From: an uncultured Blastocatellia bacterium
GTDB lineage: Bacteria > Acidobacteriota > Blastocatellia > Pyrinomonadales > Pyrinomonadaceae
NCBI GenBank assembly: GCA_946480785.1
Contig: CAMLLD010000001.1
Coordinates: 1-64,000 of the forward strand
Reading direction: 5' to 3'
DNA length: 64,000 nucleotides
Positions 26,804 to 35,333 of the stretch are shown here, piece by piece; the stretch's first letter is position 1, and each line of letters begins with the position of its first letter. The notes beneath the pieces are model-generated. The model was not told the DNA's origin. It was given only the letters and a program-made list of their open reading frames with translations, and did not search any database. Both the position numbers and the translations under genes were made by a program.

Positions 26804-28000
26804 CCCTCTTACTCTCATGAAGCGTCTCTTACCCACTTGAATAAGCAACGATCGCTCTGCGCTGAGATCGAGATCCGTTTGCGGCGCTCGTTCACCGTCA
26901 ACGTATACTCCGCCCTGCTCGATCAACCGCCGCGCTTCCGCCATCGACGGCGCAAGCTGCAACTCAACCAACAACCGCGGCAACTTCCACGGCCCTGACG
27001 CAACCGTTCGCTCTTCAACATCATCCGGCGCCTGCTTTTGCCGAAACATCAGGTTGAATTGTTCTTCCGCCGCCCGCGCATCAGCTTCGGAATAAAAGTC
27101 AGCAACGATCCTCTTCGCGAGCTCCGCTTTCGTGTCGCGCGGGTTTCGCTCGCTGTGCTTCAACGCTTCAATCTGCGACGGCGAAAGATCCGTGCAGAGC
27201 TCGTAGTAGCGCCACATCAATTGATCGGAGATCGACATCACCTTGCCGAAGATCTCCTGCGGCGGTTCGTTGATGCCGATGTAGTTATTCAAACTTTTCG
27301 ACATCTTCTGCTCGCCGTCCGTGCCCTCCAGCAACGGCATCGTCAACACGACCTGCGACTCCTGCCCGTACTCGCGTTGCAGATTGCGGCCCATCAGCAA
27401 ATTAAACTTCTGGTCCGTGCCGCCGAGTTCGACGTCCGCCTCCAACGCCACCGAGTCGTAAGCCATCACGAGCGGATACATCACTTCGTGCAACGCGAGC
27501 GGACGGTTCTCGTCGAGCCGCTGCTTGAAGTCGTCGCGTTCGAGAATCTGTCTGACCGTGACGTGCGACGCGAGCCGCAGAAAACCGGCGGAGCCGAGCG
27601 TGTCCATCCAGCGCGAGTTGAAATCGATGACTGTCTTTTCGGGATCGAGCAGCTTGAAGATCTGTTGCTTGTAAGTTTCCGCATTGGCGTCGATCTCTTC
27701 GCGCGTGAGCTGCGGCCGCGTCGCGCTCTTACCGGAAGGATCGCCGATCATGCCGGTGAAGTCGCCGATCAAAAAGATCGCGATATGGCCCAACTCCTGA
27801 AACGCGCGCAGTTTGCGGATCACGACCGTATGGCCCAGATGAATGTCGGGCGCGGTCGGATCGGCGCCGAGTTTTACACGCAGCGGCTTGCCCGTCTTCG
27901 CGGACTTTTCGAGCTTCGCGCGCAGCTCAGCTTCGCGAATCAACTCGACAGTGCCTTTGCCGAGGTAAGAAATTTGTTCGTCAATCGTCATCGCAGCCAT
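26792..28000 (-). CDS. tyrS: Tyrosyl-tRNA synthetase
   Basis: This class I synthetase has about 402 residues from the ATG at 28000. The HIGH-type motif is HLGH at 54-57 and KMSKS is at 232-236. The tyrosine-pocket GGTDQKFN is present, and a C-terminal S4 RNA-binding domain ([10 protein letters not shown]) completes it. The frame is open to 28195, but that part overlaps the divergent proC gene. A second in-frame ATG at 27991 is an equally possible start. Confidence 0.95.
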   Translation of the reverse strand: MAAMTIDEQISYLGKGTVELIREAELRAKLEKSAKTGKPLRVKLGADPTAPDIHLGHTVVIRKLRAFQELGHIAIFLIGDFTGMIGDPSGKSATRPQLTREEIDANAETYKQQIFKLLDPEKTVIDFNSRWMDTLGSAGFLRLASHVTVRQILERDDFKQRLDENRPLALHEVMYPLVMAYDSVALEADVELGGTDQKFNLLMGRNLQREYGQESQVVLTMPLLEGTDGEQKMSKSLNNYIGINEPPQEIFGKVMSISDQLMWRYYELCTDLSPSQIEALKHSERNPRDTKAELAKRIVADFYSEADARAAEEQFNLMFRQKQAPDDVEERTVASGPWKLPRLLVELQLAPSMAEARRLIEQGGVYVDGERAPQTDLDLSAERSLLIQVGKRRFMRVRGNTD

Positions 28001-28052
28001 CGTCGCGCGATAGAGTAGCTGATTTGTTCGACCGTGCGCTATCCTCAGAAAT

Positions 28053-28958
28053 ATGGCCACCGAATCACCAACCGAGCTCATTCGCGATCCTACGACCGCG
28101 CTCGAGAACTGCCGGCTCGCATTCATCGGCTGCGGCGCAATGGCCGAAGCGATGATCGCCGGACTGCTGCGTAAAAAACTCATCAGCCCTGACAACGTGG
28201 TCGGGAGTCATCCGCGAGAAGCGCGGCGCGAAGAGTTGCACGTGAAGTACGGCATCGAGATGTTCGAACATAATCGCGAGGCCACGCTCGCTGCGGCGCC
28301 CGATGAATCGGTTAACGCTTCGATCGTGATACTCGCCATCAAGCCGCAGCGTCTGTCGAAAGTGCTTGGTGAGTTGAAGGGCGCGACGCATTCGGACCAG
28401 GTGGTCGTTTCGATCGTTGCGGGCGCGAAAATACAAACCATCACCGACGAGCTGCTGCATGCGGCGGTGGTCCGCGCGATGCCGAACACACCCGCACAGA
28501 TCGGCGAAGGTGTTACCGCGTGGACCGCGAGCGCGGCGGTGAGTGAGAAACAACAGACATACGTTCGCGCGTTGCTGGAAGCGCTCGGCAAAACTGTGCG
28601 CGTCGAAAATGAACGGCAAGTCGACATGGCGGCCGCGTTGAGTGGCACTGGTCCAACTTACATCTTTCTCGTGATGGAAGCTTTGATCGATGCGGGCGTG
28701 CACATGGGCTTCTCGCGCCACGTCGCGGAGCAGTTGGTACATCAGACGATGCTCGGATCGGTGTTGTTTGCGCGCGAGTCGCACAAGCATCCGGCGGAGT
28801 TGCGCAACATGGTCACGTCGCCGGGCGGCACGTCGGCGGAAGCGATCTATCAGATGGAGAAAGGCAGTTTACGCACGGTGCTATCGAAAGCTGTGTGGGC
28901 GGCGTTTCAGCGCGCTGAGTCGCTCGGTTTGAAAAGGCCCGATCACAACGTTACTTAA
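28053..28958 (+). CDS. proC: Pyrroline-5-carboxylate reductase
   Basis: This 301-residue NAD(P)H enzyme performs the last step of proline synthesis. It shows the nucleotide loop [12 protein letters not shown], the dimer-core [21 protein letters not shown] and the signature [14 protein letters not shown]. The N-terminus is about 18 residues longer than usual before the Rossmann strand. It diverges from tyrS with a gap of about 52 bases and overlaps the convergent purN by 8 bases at the 3' ends. Confidence 0.94.
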   Translation: MATESPTELIRDPTTALENCRLAFIGCGAMAEAMIAGLLRKKLISPDNVVGSHPREARREELHVKYGIEMFEHNREATLAAAPDESVNASIVILAIKPQRLSKVLGELKGATHSDQVVVSIVAGAKIQTITDELLHAAVVRAMPNTPAQIGEGVTAWTASAAVSEKQQTYVRALLEALGKTVRVENERQVDMAAALSGTGPTYIFLVMEALIDAGVHMGFSRHVAEQLVHQTMLGSVLFARESHKHPAELRNMVTSPGGTSAEAIYQMEKGSLRTVLSKAVWAAFQRAESLGLKRPDHNVT

Positions 28959-29580
28959 CTCTGCGTAAGTTGGTTTTGCGAAACCTACTCGGTGGAACGA
29001 ATTCGTTCTGCAGGATTGCGGCTACCGCTTCGGCGTAGAGTTCGTGTTCCTGTTCGAGGATGCGCGCGGAGAGTGTCGCGACAGTATCTTCGGGGAGAAC
29101 CGGCACGGCGCGTTGCGCAATGATTGGCCCACCGTCAAGCGTCTCATCAACAAAATGGACCGTACAGCCGGTGAGCTTCACGCCGTGCTGGAGCGCCTGG
29201 CGCTGTGCGTCAAGACCGGGAAACGAAGGCAACAGACTGGGATGAATGTTCAGAATGCGGCCGCGAAAAGCTTCGATAAAAAACGGCGACAGCAAGCGCA
29301 TGTAGCCGGCGAGGCAAACGAGATCCACGCGCCGCTCGCGCAGTATCCCAATGATCGCCCCTTCATGCTCCTCGCGCGTACCGCCTTTGCGTTCAACCGC
29401 GAACGCTTCGATCCCGCGCTCGTTCGCCAGCGCCAGTCCGCGCGCCTCACCCTTGTCGCTGATCACAACGACGATCTCCGCGTTGGGAATCTTTCCGGCG
29501 CGAATCGCGTCGTGAAGCGCGAGCATGTTCGAGCCACGACCGGAGATTAGAACCGCGAGTCTCTTCTTCTCGTCGCTCAG
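28951..29580 (-). CDS. purN: Phosphoribosylglycinamide formyltransferase, probable CTG start
   Basis: PurN transfers formyl from 10-formyl-THF to GAR. The motifs NIHPSLLP and DETLDGGPI are present. The first ATG, at 29526, would remove the essential N-terminal strand and phosphate loop, yet the frame upstream encodes RLAVLISGRGSN, the normal PurN N-terminus. No ATG, GTG or TTG exists between 29526 and the in-frame stop at 29596-29598. A CTG at 29580 overlaps the purM stop (CTGA) with GAGG seven bases before it. I therefore infer a CTG start giving 209 residues, a near-normal PurN length. The last 20 residues are basic. Confidence 0.88.
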   Translation of the reverse strand: MSDEKKRLAVLISGRGSNMLALHDAIRAGKIPNAEIVVVISDKGEARGLALANERGIEAFAVERKGGTREEHEGAIIGILRERRVDLVCLAGYMRLLSPFFIEAFRGRILNIHPSLLPSFPGLDAQRQALQHGVKLTGCTVHFVDETLDGGPIIAQRAVPVLPEDTVATLSARILEQEHELYAEAVAAILQNEFVPPSRFRKTNLRRVK

Positions 29581-30608
29581 ATCAGCACCTCGCGATTACC
29601 GCTGACGACTTCACCGATTTGGTAGCAGTCCTCGTTGCGCTGTTCAAAGTGCTCTTTGATGAGACCGACGTCACCAGCCGCACAAACAATCACCATCCCG
29701 ACGCCCATATTGAACGTGCGGTACATCTCGAACTCCGACACATTCCCAAGACGGCGAAATAGTTCAAAGATCGGCAACACGGGCCACGAACCCTTTTCGA
29801 TCTTAACCGCCGTGCCTTCCGGGAGAATGCGCGGAATGTTGTCGGTGAGACCGCCGCCCGTGATGTGTGCGAGTCCTTTGATCACGCCGCGGTCGAGCAA
29901 GCCTTCGAGCGGCTTGAGATAACTCACGTGCGGCGCGAGCAACGCTTCCCCTGCGGTCGTTTCGAGCTCCGGCAAATACGTGTCGGGTTTATATCCCGCC
30001 ACGTCGAAAAACAATTTGCGCGCGAGCGAATAACCATTCGTGTGCAAGCCCGCCGACGGCAGCGCGAGCAGCACGTCGCCCGGCGCAATCGTCTTCCCGT
30101 CGATGATCTTCGCGCGATCGACCACGCCGACAATAAATCCCGCGATGTCGTATTCACCTTCGCCATAGAAGCCCGGCATCTCCGCCGTCTCGCCGCCGAG
30201 CAACACACAACCATTCTCGCGGCAACCGTTCGCCACGCCTTCAACCACGCTCGCCACCACTTCCGGCGACAACTTCCCCGTCGCGACGTAATCGAGAAAG
30301 AACAACGGCCGCGCACCCTGCACGAGAATGTCGTTGACGCAGTGATTCACGAGATCGCGTCCGACCGTGTTGTGCACGCCCGTCGCAAACGCGATCTTCA
30401 GCTTCGTGCCGACGCCGTCAGCCGACGCGACGAGCACCGGTTGGGCCATGTGCGGAAACGCGCCGTCAAACATGCCGCCGAAGCTGCCGATCTCGGAAAG
30501 CGTGCGCTCGTTGAACGTGCGGCGCGCGAGTTCCTTGATGCGATCGGTCGCGCGCGTGGCGGCGTCGATATCAACTCCGGCGTCGCTGTAGGAAATCGGT
30601 TTCGTCAT
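29577..30608 (-). CDS. purM: Phosphoribosylformylglycinamidine cyclo-ligase
   Basis: This 343-residue ATP-dependent enzyme closes the imidazole ring to make AIR. It starts with SYSDAGVDIDAATRAT, the usual N-terminus, and contains GMFDG, VLVASADGVGTKLKIA, NHCVNDILVQGARPLFFLDY and HITGGGLTDNIPR. The length is typical. It lies 20 bases after the metallo-hydrolase gene and overlaps purN through CTGA, so purM-purN expression is probably coupled. Confidence 0.96.
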   Translation of the reverse strand: MTKPISYSDAGVDIDAATRATDRIKELARRTFNERTLSEIGSFGGMFDGAFPHMAQPVLVASADGVGTKLKIAFATGVHNTVGRDLVNHCVNDILVQGARPLFFLDYVATGKLSPEVVASVVEGVANGCRENGCVLLGGETAEMPGFYGEGEYDIAGFIVGVVDRAKIIDGKTIAPGDVLLALPSAGLHTNGYSLARKLFFDVAGYKPDTYLPELETTAGEALLAPHVSYLKPLEGLLDRGVIKGLAHITGGGLTDNIPRILPEGTAVKIEKGSWPVLPIFELFRRLGNVSEFEMYRTFNMGVGMVIVCAAGDVGLIKEHFEQRNEDCYQIGEVVSGNREVLI

Positions 30609-30628
30609 TCGCCTTCTCTGCTGCTGGT

Positions 30629-31777
30629 TTACTGACCTTGCGCGTTCTGCTTCGGTTTAGGTGGACGCGGCGGTGGTCCAAAGTCGCCGTAAGCGATGAA
30701 ACCGGAGCGCGATGAGTCGTCCTTCTGCGCGGTGCGTCCGGCCCATGCGTCTTCGGTCGGTTCTTTCGCCGTCTTCACTGCGATGTCATTAGCGCCGCCG
30801 CGCGTCGTGAGCGTGATCTCGCCGTGAAGATCCGTGCGGTACAACTTCACGTTCGCTGCTTTCAATCGGTCCAATACCGTCTGCGACGGATGGCCGTAAC
30901 GGTTCCACGCGCCGCACGAGACGATCGCGATCTCCGGTTTCACGCGTTGCAAAAAATCAGCCGACGAAGCGTACTTCGATCCGTGATGACCGATCTTCAA
31001 TACGCGCGCTGCGAGATTTAGATCCTTCGTCAACAGTCGATGCTCGGTCTGTTCTTCCGCGTCGCCCGCGAGCAACATTGAGAAGCTGCCGTAGTCCAAA
31101 CGTAGCACGATCGAGTTTGCGTTCGGTTCGTTGCCGCCCGACTTCATCTGTTCTTTCGTGAAGAACGGTTCGGAAGGCGCGAGTACGGTGAGGAGCGCGC
31201 CGCCGCCGAGATCGTATTTCGTGCCGGGTTTTGCGGTTTCGTAATGGGCGTTGCTGGCGGTGATGGCTGCTTTGTAGTCGTCGTAGAACTTTGTTAGCGA
31301 CGGTGGACCTTTGGCGGGAGGTTTTTTAGCCACGGATGGGACGGATTTAGGAGCAGGCGTTGGCGCGAGGCTGGGCGGAACGACAGGCCCCTGGCCGTTG
31401 TCGACCACGTTCAGCACTTTCACTGCTTTGAAAACTTCGGCGCTGCCGCCGATATGATCAGGATGCGGGTGCGTGGCGATGAAATAATCGAGCTGCTGAA
31501 TGTTGTTGCGCTTCAACGCGTCGACCACGGCTTTTCCCTTCGTCGTGTCGCCCGCGTCAATCAAAACGTTCTTGCCCGCCGGCGAGGTGATCAGTATCGC
31601 GTCGCCGTTGACTGGACCAACATCGAGGACGCGCACCGTCAGTTCACCACCCGACGCGGGCGGCGGCTGATTGCGCAACCAGGGTCGAACGAACTTCCAG
31701 TACGCGGCGCCTGCGGCGACGGCAATCACAAACAGAACTGCAATTGCGCAACCGCAACCTCGAGTAGTTCGTCCCAA
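30629..31777 (-). CDS. ComEC/Rec2-like metallo-beta-lactamase-fold hydrolase
   Basis: This 382-residue protein has one N-terminal membrane anchor (residues 8-30) and a metallo-beta-lactamase-fold domain like the C-terminal hydrolase of ComEC. Metal motifs are THPHPDH at 102-108, LLAGDAEEQTE and LKIGHHGSKYAS. It lacks the ComEC channel helices, so it is a stand-alone anchored hydrolase, perhaps a nuclease or phosphodiesterase outside the membrane. A Pro/Ala-rich insert near residues 135-160 includes a stretch that resembles the dispersed repeat (31329-31350). It lies between purF and purM in one transcript direction. Confidence 0.82.
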   Translation of the reverse strand: MGRTTRGCGCAIAVLFVIAVAAGAAYWKFVRPWLRNQPPPASGGELTVRVLDVGPVNGDAILITSPAGKNVLIDAGDTTKGKAVVDALKRNNIQQLDYFIATHPHPDHIGGSAEVFKAVKVLNVVDNGQGPVVPPSLAPTPAPKSVPSVAKKPPAKGPPSLTKFYDDYKAAITASNAHYETAKPGTKYDLGGGALLTVLAPSEPFFTKEQMKSGGNEPNANSIVLRLDYGSFSMLLAGDAEEQTEHRLLTKDLNLAARVLKIGHHGSKYASSADFLQRVKPEIAIVSCGAWNRYGHPSQTVLDRLKAANVKLYRTDLHGEITLTTRGGANDIAVKTAKEPTEDAWAGRTAQKDDSSRSGFIAYGDFGPPPRPPKPKQNAQGQ

Positions 31778-31790
31778 GCAAAACCTCAGT

Positions 31791-31810
31791 CCACAGATTT
31801 ACACAGATTA
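31791..31810. repeat. CACAGATTTACACAGATT dispersed repeat between purF and the MBL gene
   Basis: The plus strand reads CCACAGATTTACACAGATTA. The last three bases are the complement of the purF TAA stop (31808-31810), so the repeat supplies or overlaps that stop. Confidence 0.5.
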
Positions 31811-33232
31811 GCTTTCCGCGGTCACAGACTCGTGCTCGCGTTCCCACATCGTTTCGGCGTCGCGCGTGATGCGCGTCGGATACTTGCCGTTCCAACACGC
31901 GACGCACGACGAATCGGGGCTCACGCCGGTGGCGGCGATCATTCCTTCCAGCGACAAGTAACCAAGCGAGTCCGCTTCGATGAACTGGCGAATCTCTTCG
32001 ATCGACATGTTCGCGGCGATCAACTCCGACTTGTCCGGCGTGTCGACGCCGTAGTAACACGGACTGATCGTCGGTGGACAACTGATGCGCACGTGAATCT
32101 CTTTCGCACCCGCCTCGCGCACCATCCGCACGATCTTCTTCGACGTCGTGCCGCGCACGATCGAATCGTCGATCAAAACGATCCGTTTCCCCTGAATCAG
32201 ATCGCGAACCGGGTTGAGTTTAATCCTGACGCCGAAAGATCGAATCGACTGCCGCGGCTCGATGAACGTGCGGCCGACGTAATGATTGCGCACCAAACCA
32301 AAGCGAAAACTCAAACCACTCTCCGCTGCGTAGCCGATCGACGCGGCCACGCCCGAATCCGGCACCGGCACCACGATGTCCGCATCCGCGGGTTGCTCGA
32401 TCGCGAGCCGCCGTCCCATCTTGTGTCGCGACTCGTTAATCGAATGTCCGTAGACCAGCGAATCAGGCCGCGCGAAGTAAACGTGCTCGAACAAACACAT
32501 CGAATGTTTCTGCTGCGGCAACGGATGCGACGAACGTAAACCGTAACGATCGATCACGATCATCTCGCCCGGTTCGACGTCGCGCACGTACTGCGCGTCA
32601 ATTAGATCGAACGCGCACGTTTCCGACGCGATCACCCACGCCTCGCCGAGCCGGCCGAGCGCGAGCGGTCGAAAGCCACGCGGGTCGCGAATGGCGATCA
32701 GTTCCTTCGGCGTCAGAAACAACATCGAAAACGCGCCTTCCGTGCCGGTTAACACTTCCGGGATCGCTTCGCGCACTGATTTGCGCGAACGCGCCACGCC
32801 ATGCAGCACGACTTCCGTGTCGGATGTCGAGGAGAAGATCGCGCCTTCGCGTTCGAGACGCAGTCGTTCTTCGCTCGCGAACGGCAGGTTGCCGTTGTGG
32901 CAAACCGCGATCTGTCCGTGTTGGCAGATGACGAGAAATGGTTGCGCTTCGTTAATTGAAACGTCGCCGGCGGTGGAATAGCGCACGTGGCCGATCGCGC
33001 TCGCGCCCCGCAGACGATCCAAGGTCGACTGATCGAACGCTTCCGAAACGTGTCCCATCTTGCGTTCGAGCCGCAGTTCAGAATTGTCGGACGCGACGAT
33101 GCCGCACGATTCCTGGCCGCGATGCTGCAACGCGTACAAGCCGAGATAGGTCATGCGCGCGGCTTCGGGATGCCCGTAGATGCCGAACACACCGCACTCT
33201 TCACGCAGCTTGTTGATTTCGATTTCGGTCAA
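31808..33232 (-). CDS. purF: Amidophosphoribosyltransferase, 4Fe-4S type
   Basis: PurF makes phosphoribosylamine from PRPP and glutamine. From the TTG at 33232 (AGGA eight bases upstream) a short propeptide, TEIEINKLREE, precedes the Ntn catalytic cysteine C13 (CGVFGIYGH), as in the Bacillus enzyme. The frame is open to 33283, but a propeptide of this length fits the family. The PRPP motif VLIDDSIVRGTTS is present. The cluster cysteines appear as MCLFEHVYFARPDS, SPCYYG and SSCVACWNGKYP, so this is the iron-sulfur, oxygen-sensitive type. It heads the purF, MBL, purM, purN run. Confidence 0.94.
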   Translation of the reverse strand: MTEIEINKLREECGVFGIYGHPEAARMTYLGLYALQHRGQESCGIVASDNSELRLERKMGHVSEAFDQSTLDRLRGASAIGHVRYSTAGDVSINEAQPFLVICQHGQIAVCHNGNLPFASEERLRLEREGAIFSSTSDTEVVLHGVARSRKSVREAIPEVLTGTEGAFSMLFLTPKELIAIRDPRGFRPLALGRLGEAWVIASETCAFDLIDAQYVRDVEPGEMIVIDRYGLRSSHPLPQQKHSMCLFEHVYFARPDSLVYGHSINESRHKMGRRLAIEQPADADIVVPVPDSGVAASIGYAAESGLSFRFGLVRNHYVGRTFIEPRQSIRSFGVRIKLNPVRDLIQGKRIVLIDDSIVRGTTSKKIVRMVREAGAKEIHVRISCPPTISPCYYGVDTPDKSELIAANMSIEEIRQFIEADSLGYLSLEGMIAATGVSPDSSCVACWNGKYPTRITRDAETMWEREHESVTAES

Positions 33233-33318
33233 GGCTGTTGTCCTGATTCTATCTGCGGTTGAAATTTTTTGCACTATACACAAAACTAGCGCCGGTTTTT
33301 GTCGAAGCCCCGTGTTTT

Positions 33319-33672
33319 ATGACGCGAGATTCTATGATGCGACTTTCTTTGCTCGTGTTCTTTGTTGGCTGCCTCGCGGTGGTGGTTGTAGAAGCGAACA
33401 ATACGCGCGCCCGCAGCGCGCCGGTTTTATATCGCAAGTACTGCGTTTCGTGTCACGGCAGCGACGGCCGCGCGAAGACTTCGAAAGGCAAGTTTAGCCA
33501 CGCGCGCGACCTGACCGATACGCAGTGGCACGAAGACGTGAGCGACGAACGCATCTTCAATTCGATCATGAACGGCCGCAACGTGCGCGGCAACATGCCC
33601 GCGTTCAGCGACAAAATCAGCCCGGCGGAAGCGGAATCGCTGGTCAGCTTTGTGCGCCGCATGAGAGGATAG
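33319..33672 (+). CDS. Exported c-type cytochrome, single haem
   Basis: This small periplasmic protein of about 117 residues has a signal segment (residues 8-26), a haem-attachment motif C42-V-S-C45-H46 and a probable axial ligand M93 (NMPAFSDKI). The C-terminal SPAEAESLVSFVRRM helix is typical of class I cytochromes. Candidate ATGs at 33319, 33334 and 33337 all keep the signal peptide, and I cannot decide between them. It probably carries electrons in respiration; no partner oxidase is nearby. Confidence 0.85.
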   Translation: MTRDSMMRLSLLVFFVGCLAVVVVEANNTRARSAPVLYRKYCVSCHGSDGRAKTSKGKFSHARDLTDTQWHEDVSDERIFNSIMNGRNVRGNMPAFSDKISPAEAESLVSFVRRMRG

Positions 33673-33681
33673 CCGTAGGTG

Positions 33682-34212
33682 ATGTCTCAGGAAGTTCCAG
33701 CCACTCGCAACTCTCCCGGCGCATCGAGGCGTGTGTTGATTCTCGTGTTGCGCGTCGCTTTTGTCGCGGCCATAGCGGGCGCGGGTTGGTTAATCTATCG
33801 CGAACTTCCCGCCGGTTATTCCGACGGTCGCATTCAGAACGCACGCACGACGAACCTCGAAATCGTCCTGCACCAGACGGATGATGATGGCGGCGCGCCG
33901 TTGAATGTGACTGTCAATTTATTTCCCGTCGACATCGTAGCGGTTCATCACGAATTTCTAAGCGAACCACGTCCCGGTAAGCGTCTCGAAGACTTCCTGA
34001 AAGAACGAATGAAAGGACGTTCGCCGGTTAGCACTCAACTCGACAAACAGGGCCACGGATCGGTGACACTCACGTCGGGCAGTTGGTGGCTGTTGGCGAA
34101 GCTACCAGGCGAGGAGGTGCTCGAGTGGCGCTTGCCGGTGACGGTCACGGGCGCCAAGCAGGTGATCGAGTTGGACTCGCACAACGCGTACACGAGAAGC
34201 AGGACGTTTTAA
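33682..34212 (+). CDS. Membrane-anchored hypothetical protein
   Basis: This 176-residue protein has one N-terminal membrane anchor (about residues 20-40, LVLRVAFVAAIAGAGWLIY) and a strand-rich extracytoplasmic domain of about 130 residues. No family is recognised. A GTG at 33679 directly precedes the chosen ATG. The gene starts nine bases after the cytochrome c stop, so the two may be co-expressed and this protein could be an accessory to the cytochrome. That link is only positional. Confidence 0.6.
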   Translation: MSQEVPATRNSPGASRRVLILVLRVAFVAAIAGAGWLIYRELPAGYSDGRIQNARTTNLEIVLHQTDDDGGAPLNVTVNLFPVDIVAVHHEFLSEPRPGKRLEDFLKERMKGRSPVSTQLDKQGHGSVTLTSGSWWLLAKLPGEEVLEWRLPVTVTGAKQVIELDSHNAYTRSRTF

Positions 34213-34225
34213 TCGACGCGTACTC

Positions 34226-35179
34226 ATGTTGGCCCTCCGCGTTGAAAATCAACAGCTAAATGTTCGAGACATTGAGAAGCCGCACCGGCCGGACGAGGCG
34301 TTGGTGCGCGTGCTGTTGTCTGGGATCTGCAACACGGATCTCGAAATCGCACGCGGATATGCGGGGTTCAATGGAACGATTGGGCATGAGTTCGTTGGTG
34401 TTGTTGAGGCGAGTCCGAATGGCGAGCTCGTGGGCCAGCGTGTTGTCGGTGAGATCAATGCGGGTTGTGGACGTTGCGAACTTTGTCTTGGCGGAGATCC
34501 GCGGCATTGCGCGACGCGCACCGTTCTGGGGATCGTGGGTCGCGCCGGCGCGCACGCCGAGTTTCTGCAACTGCCGAGTGTGAATCTGATTCCCGTTCCG
34601 GAAAACGTCAGCGACCAACACGCGGTGTTCACCGAGCCGCTCGCCGCTGCGTGCGGGATTCTCGAACGCGCCACGATCGAGAAAACGGATCGCGTCGCAG
34701 TGATCGGTGACGGCAAACTCGGTTTGCTTTCGGCGCAAGTTATTGCCCTCACCGGCGCGCAGACACTGCTCGTCGGTAAGCATCCGGAGAAGCTACAAAT
34801 CGTTGCCCGCCGCGGTATCGAAACCGCAACGGTGTTCGAAGCCGCGCAACGTCGAAAACAATTCGATGTCGTCGTCGAAGCTTCCGGCGCGGCGACTGGT
34901 TTCAAACTCGCGGTCAATCTGCTGCGGCCCAAAGGCAAACTCGTGTTGAAGTCGACCTATCACGGGACAATGGTATTCGACGCCGCGCGGATCGTGGTCG
35001 ACGAGATCTCGATCGTCGGCTCGCGTTGCGGGCGCTTCCAACCCGCGCTTCACCTGTTAATGAAGAACGCCATCGACGTCGACAGTCTCATCAGCGAAGA
35101 GCACCCGCTTTCCGACGGCGTCCTGGCCATGGACCGCGCCCGCACCAGCGGCATCCTCAAAGTCTTCCTGCGTCCCTAG
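34226..35179 (+). CDS. Zinc-dependent MDR alcohol dehydrogenase
   Basis: This 317-residue medium-chain dehydrogenase has catalytic-zinc ligands C35 (GICNTD) and H54-E55 (IGHE), and structural-zinc cysteines C81, C84, C87 and C95 (CGRCELC ... HC). The Rossmann part begins RVAVIGDGKLGLLSAQ. It is a little shorter than most family members and resembles sugar-alcohol or threonine dehydrogenases; the substrate is not determined. It follows the hypothetical anchored protein by 13 bases and is followed by a palindromic repeat. Confidence 0.87.
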   Translation: MLALRVENQQLNVRDIEKPHRPDEALVRVLLSGICNTDLEIARGYAGFNGTIGHEFVGVVEASPNGELVGQRVVGEINAGCGRCELCLGGDPRHCATRTVLGIVGRAGAHAEFLQLPSVNLIPVPENVSDQHAVFTEPLAAACGILERATIEKTDRVAVIGDGKLGLLSAQVIALTGAQTLLVGKHPEKLQIVARRGIETATVFEAAQRRKQFDVVVEASGAATGFKLAVNLLRPKGKLVLKSTYHGTMVFDAARIVVDEISIVGSRCGRFQPALHLLMKNAIDVDSLISEEHPLSDGVLAMDRARTSGILKVFLRP

Positions 35180-35182
35180 TTC

Positions 35183-35240
35183 TGGAGTGCGGGGACTTGT
35201 CACCGCTTTGGCCAAAGCGCCGACGAGTCGGCGCACTCCA
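35183..35240 (+). repeat. REP-like 58 bp palindromic repeat, copy C
   Basis: This unit is identical over 58 bases to the one at 9576-9633 and in the same orientation, again followed by AATT. It begins three bases after the MDR dehydrogenase stop and may fold as a hairpin in its mRNA. Confidence 0.9.
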
Positions 35241-35255
35241 AATTCAACACGGATT

Positions 35256-35285
35256 TTGCCTCCGCGACAACCCTTTCGCTATACT
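35256..35285 (+). promoter_or_regulatory. Putative sigma70-type promoter for the htrA gene
   Basis: TTGCCT at 35256-35261 and TATACT at 35280-35285 are 18 bases apart. A transcript starting about seven bases later would have a leader of roughly 40 bases before the ATG at 35334, which is preceded by GGAAGGTGG. Confidence 0.5.
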
Positions 35286-35333
35286 CTATCCCTTTCCTCG
35301 GGCGTGGATTGGTTACCCGGAAGGTGGTGAATT

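Noticed and set aside
33233..33283. Longer purF N-terminus from TTG at 33283
   Set aside because: It would give an unusually long propeptide before the catalytic cysteine. The TTG at 33232 gives the length seen in Bacillus-type PurF and has AGGA upstream.
35183..35240. Small proteins translated from the palindromic repeat (for example ECGDLSPLWPKRRRV)
   Set aside because: Similar peptides appear wherever the repeat occurs, in either orientation, and have no gene context; they are translations of a DNA element.
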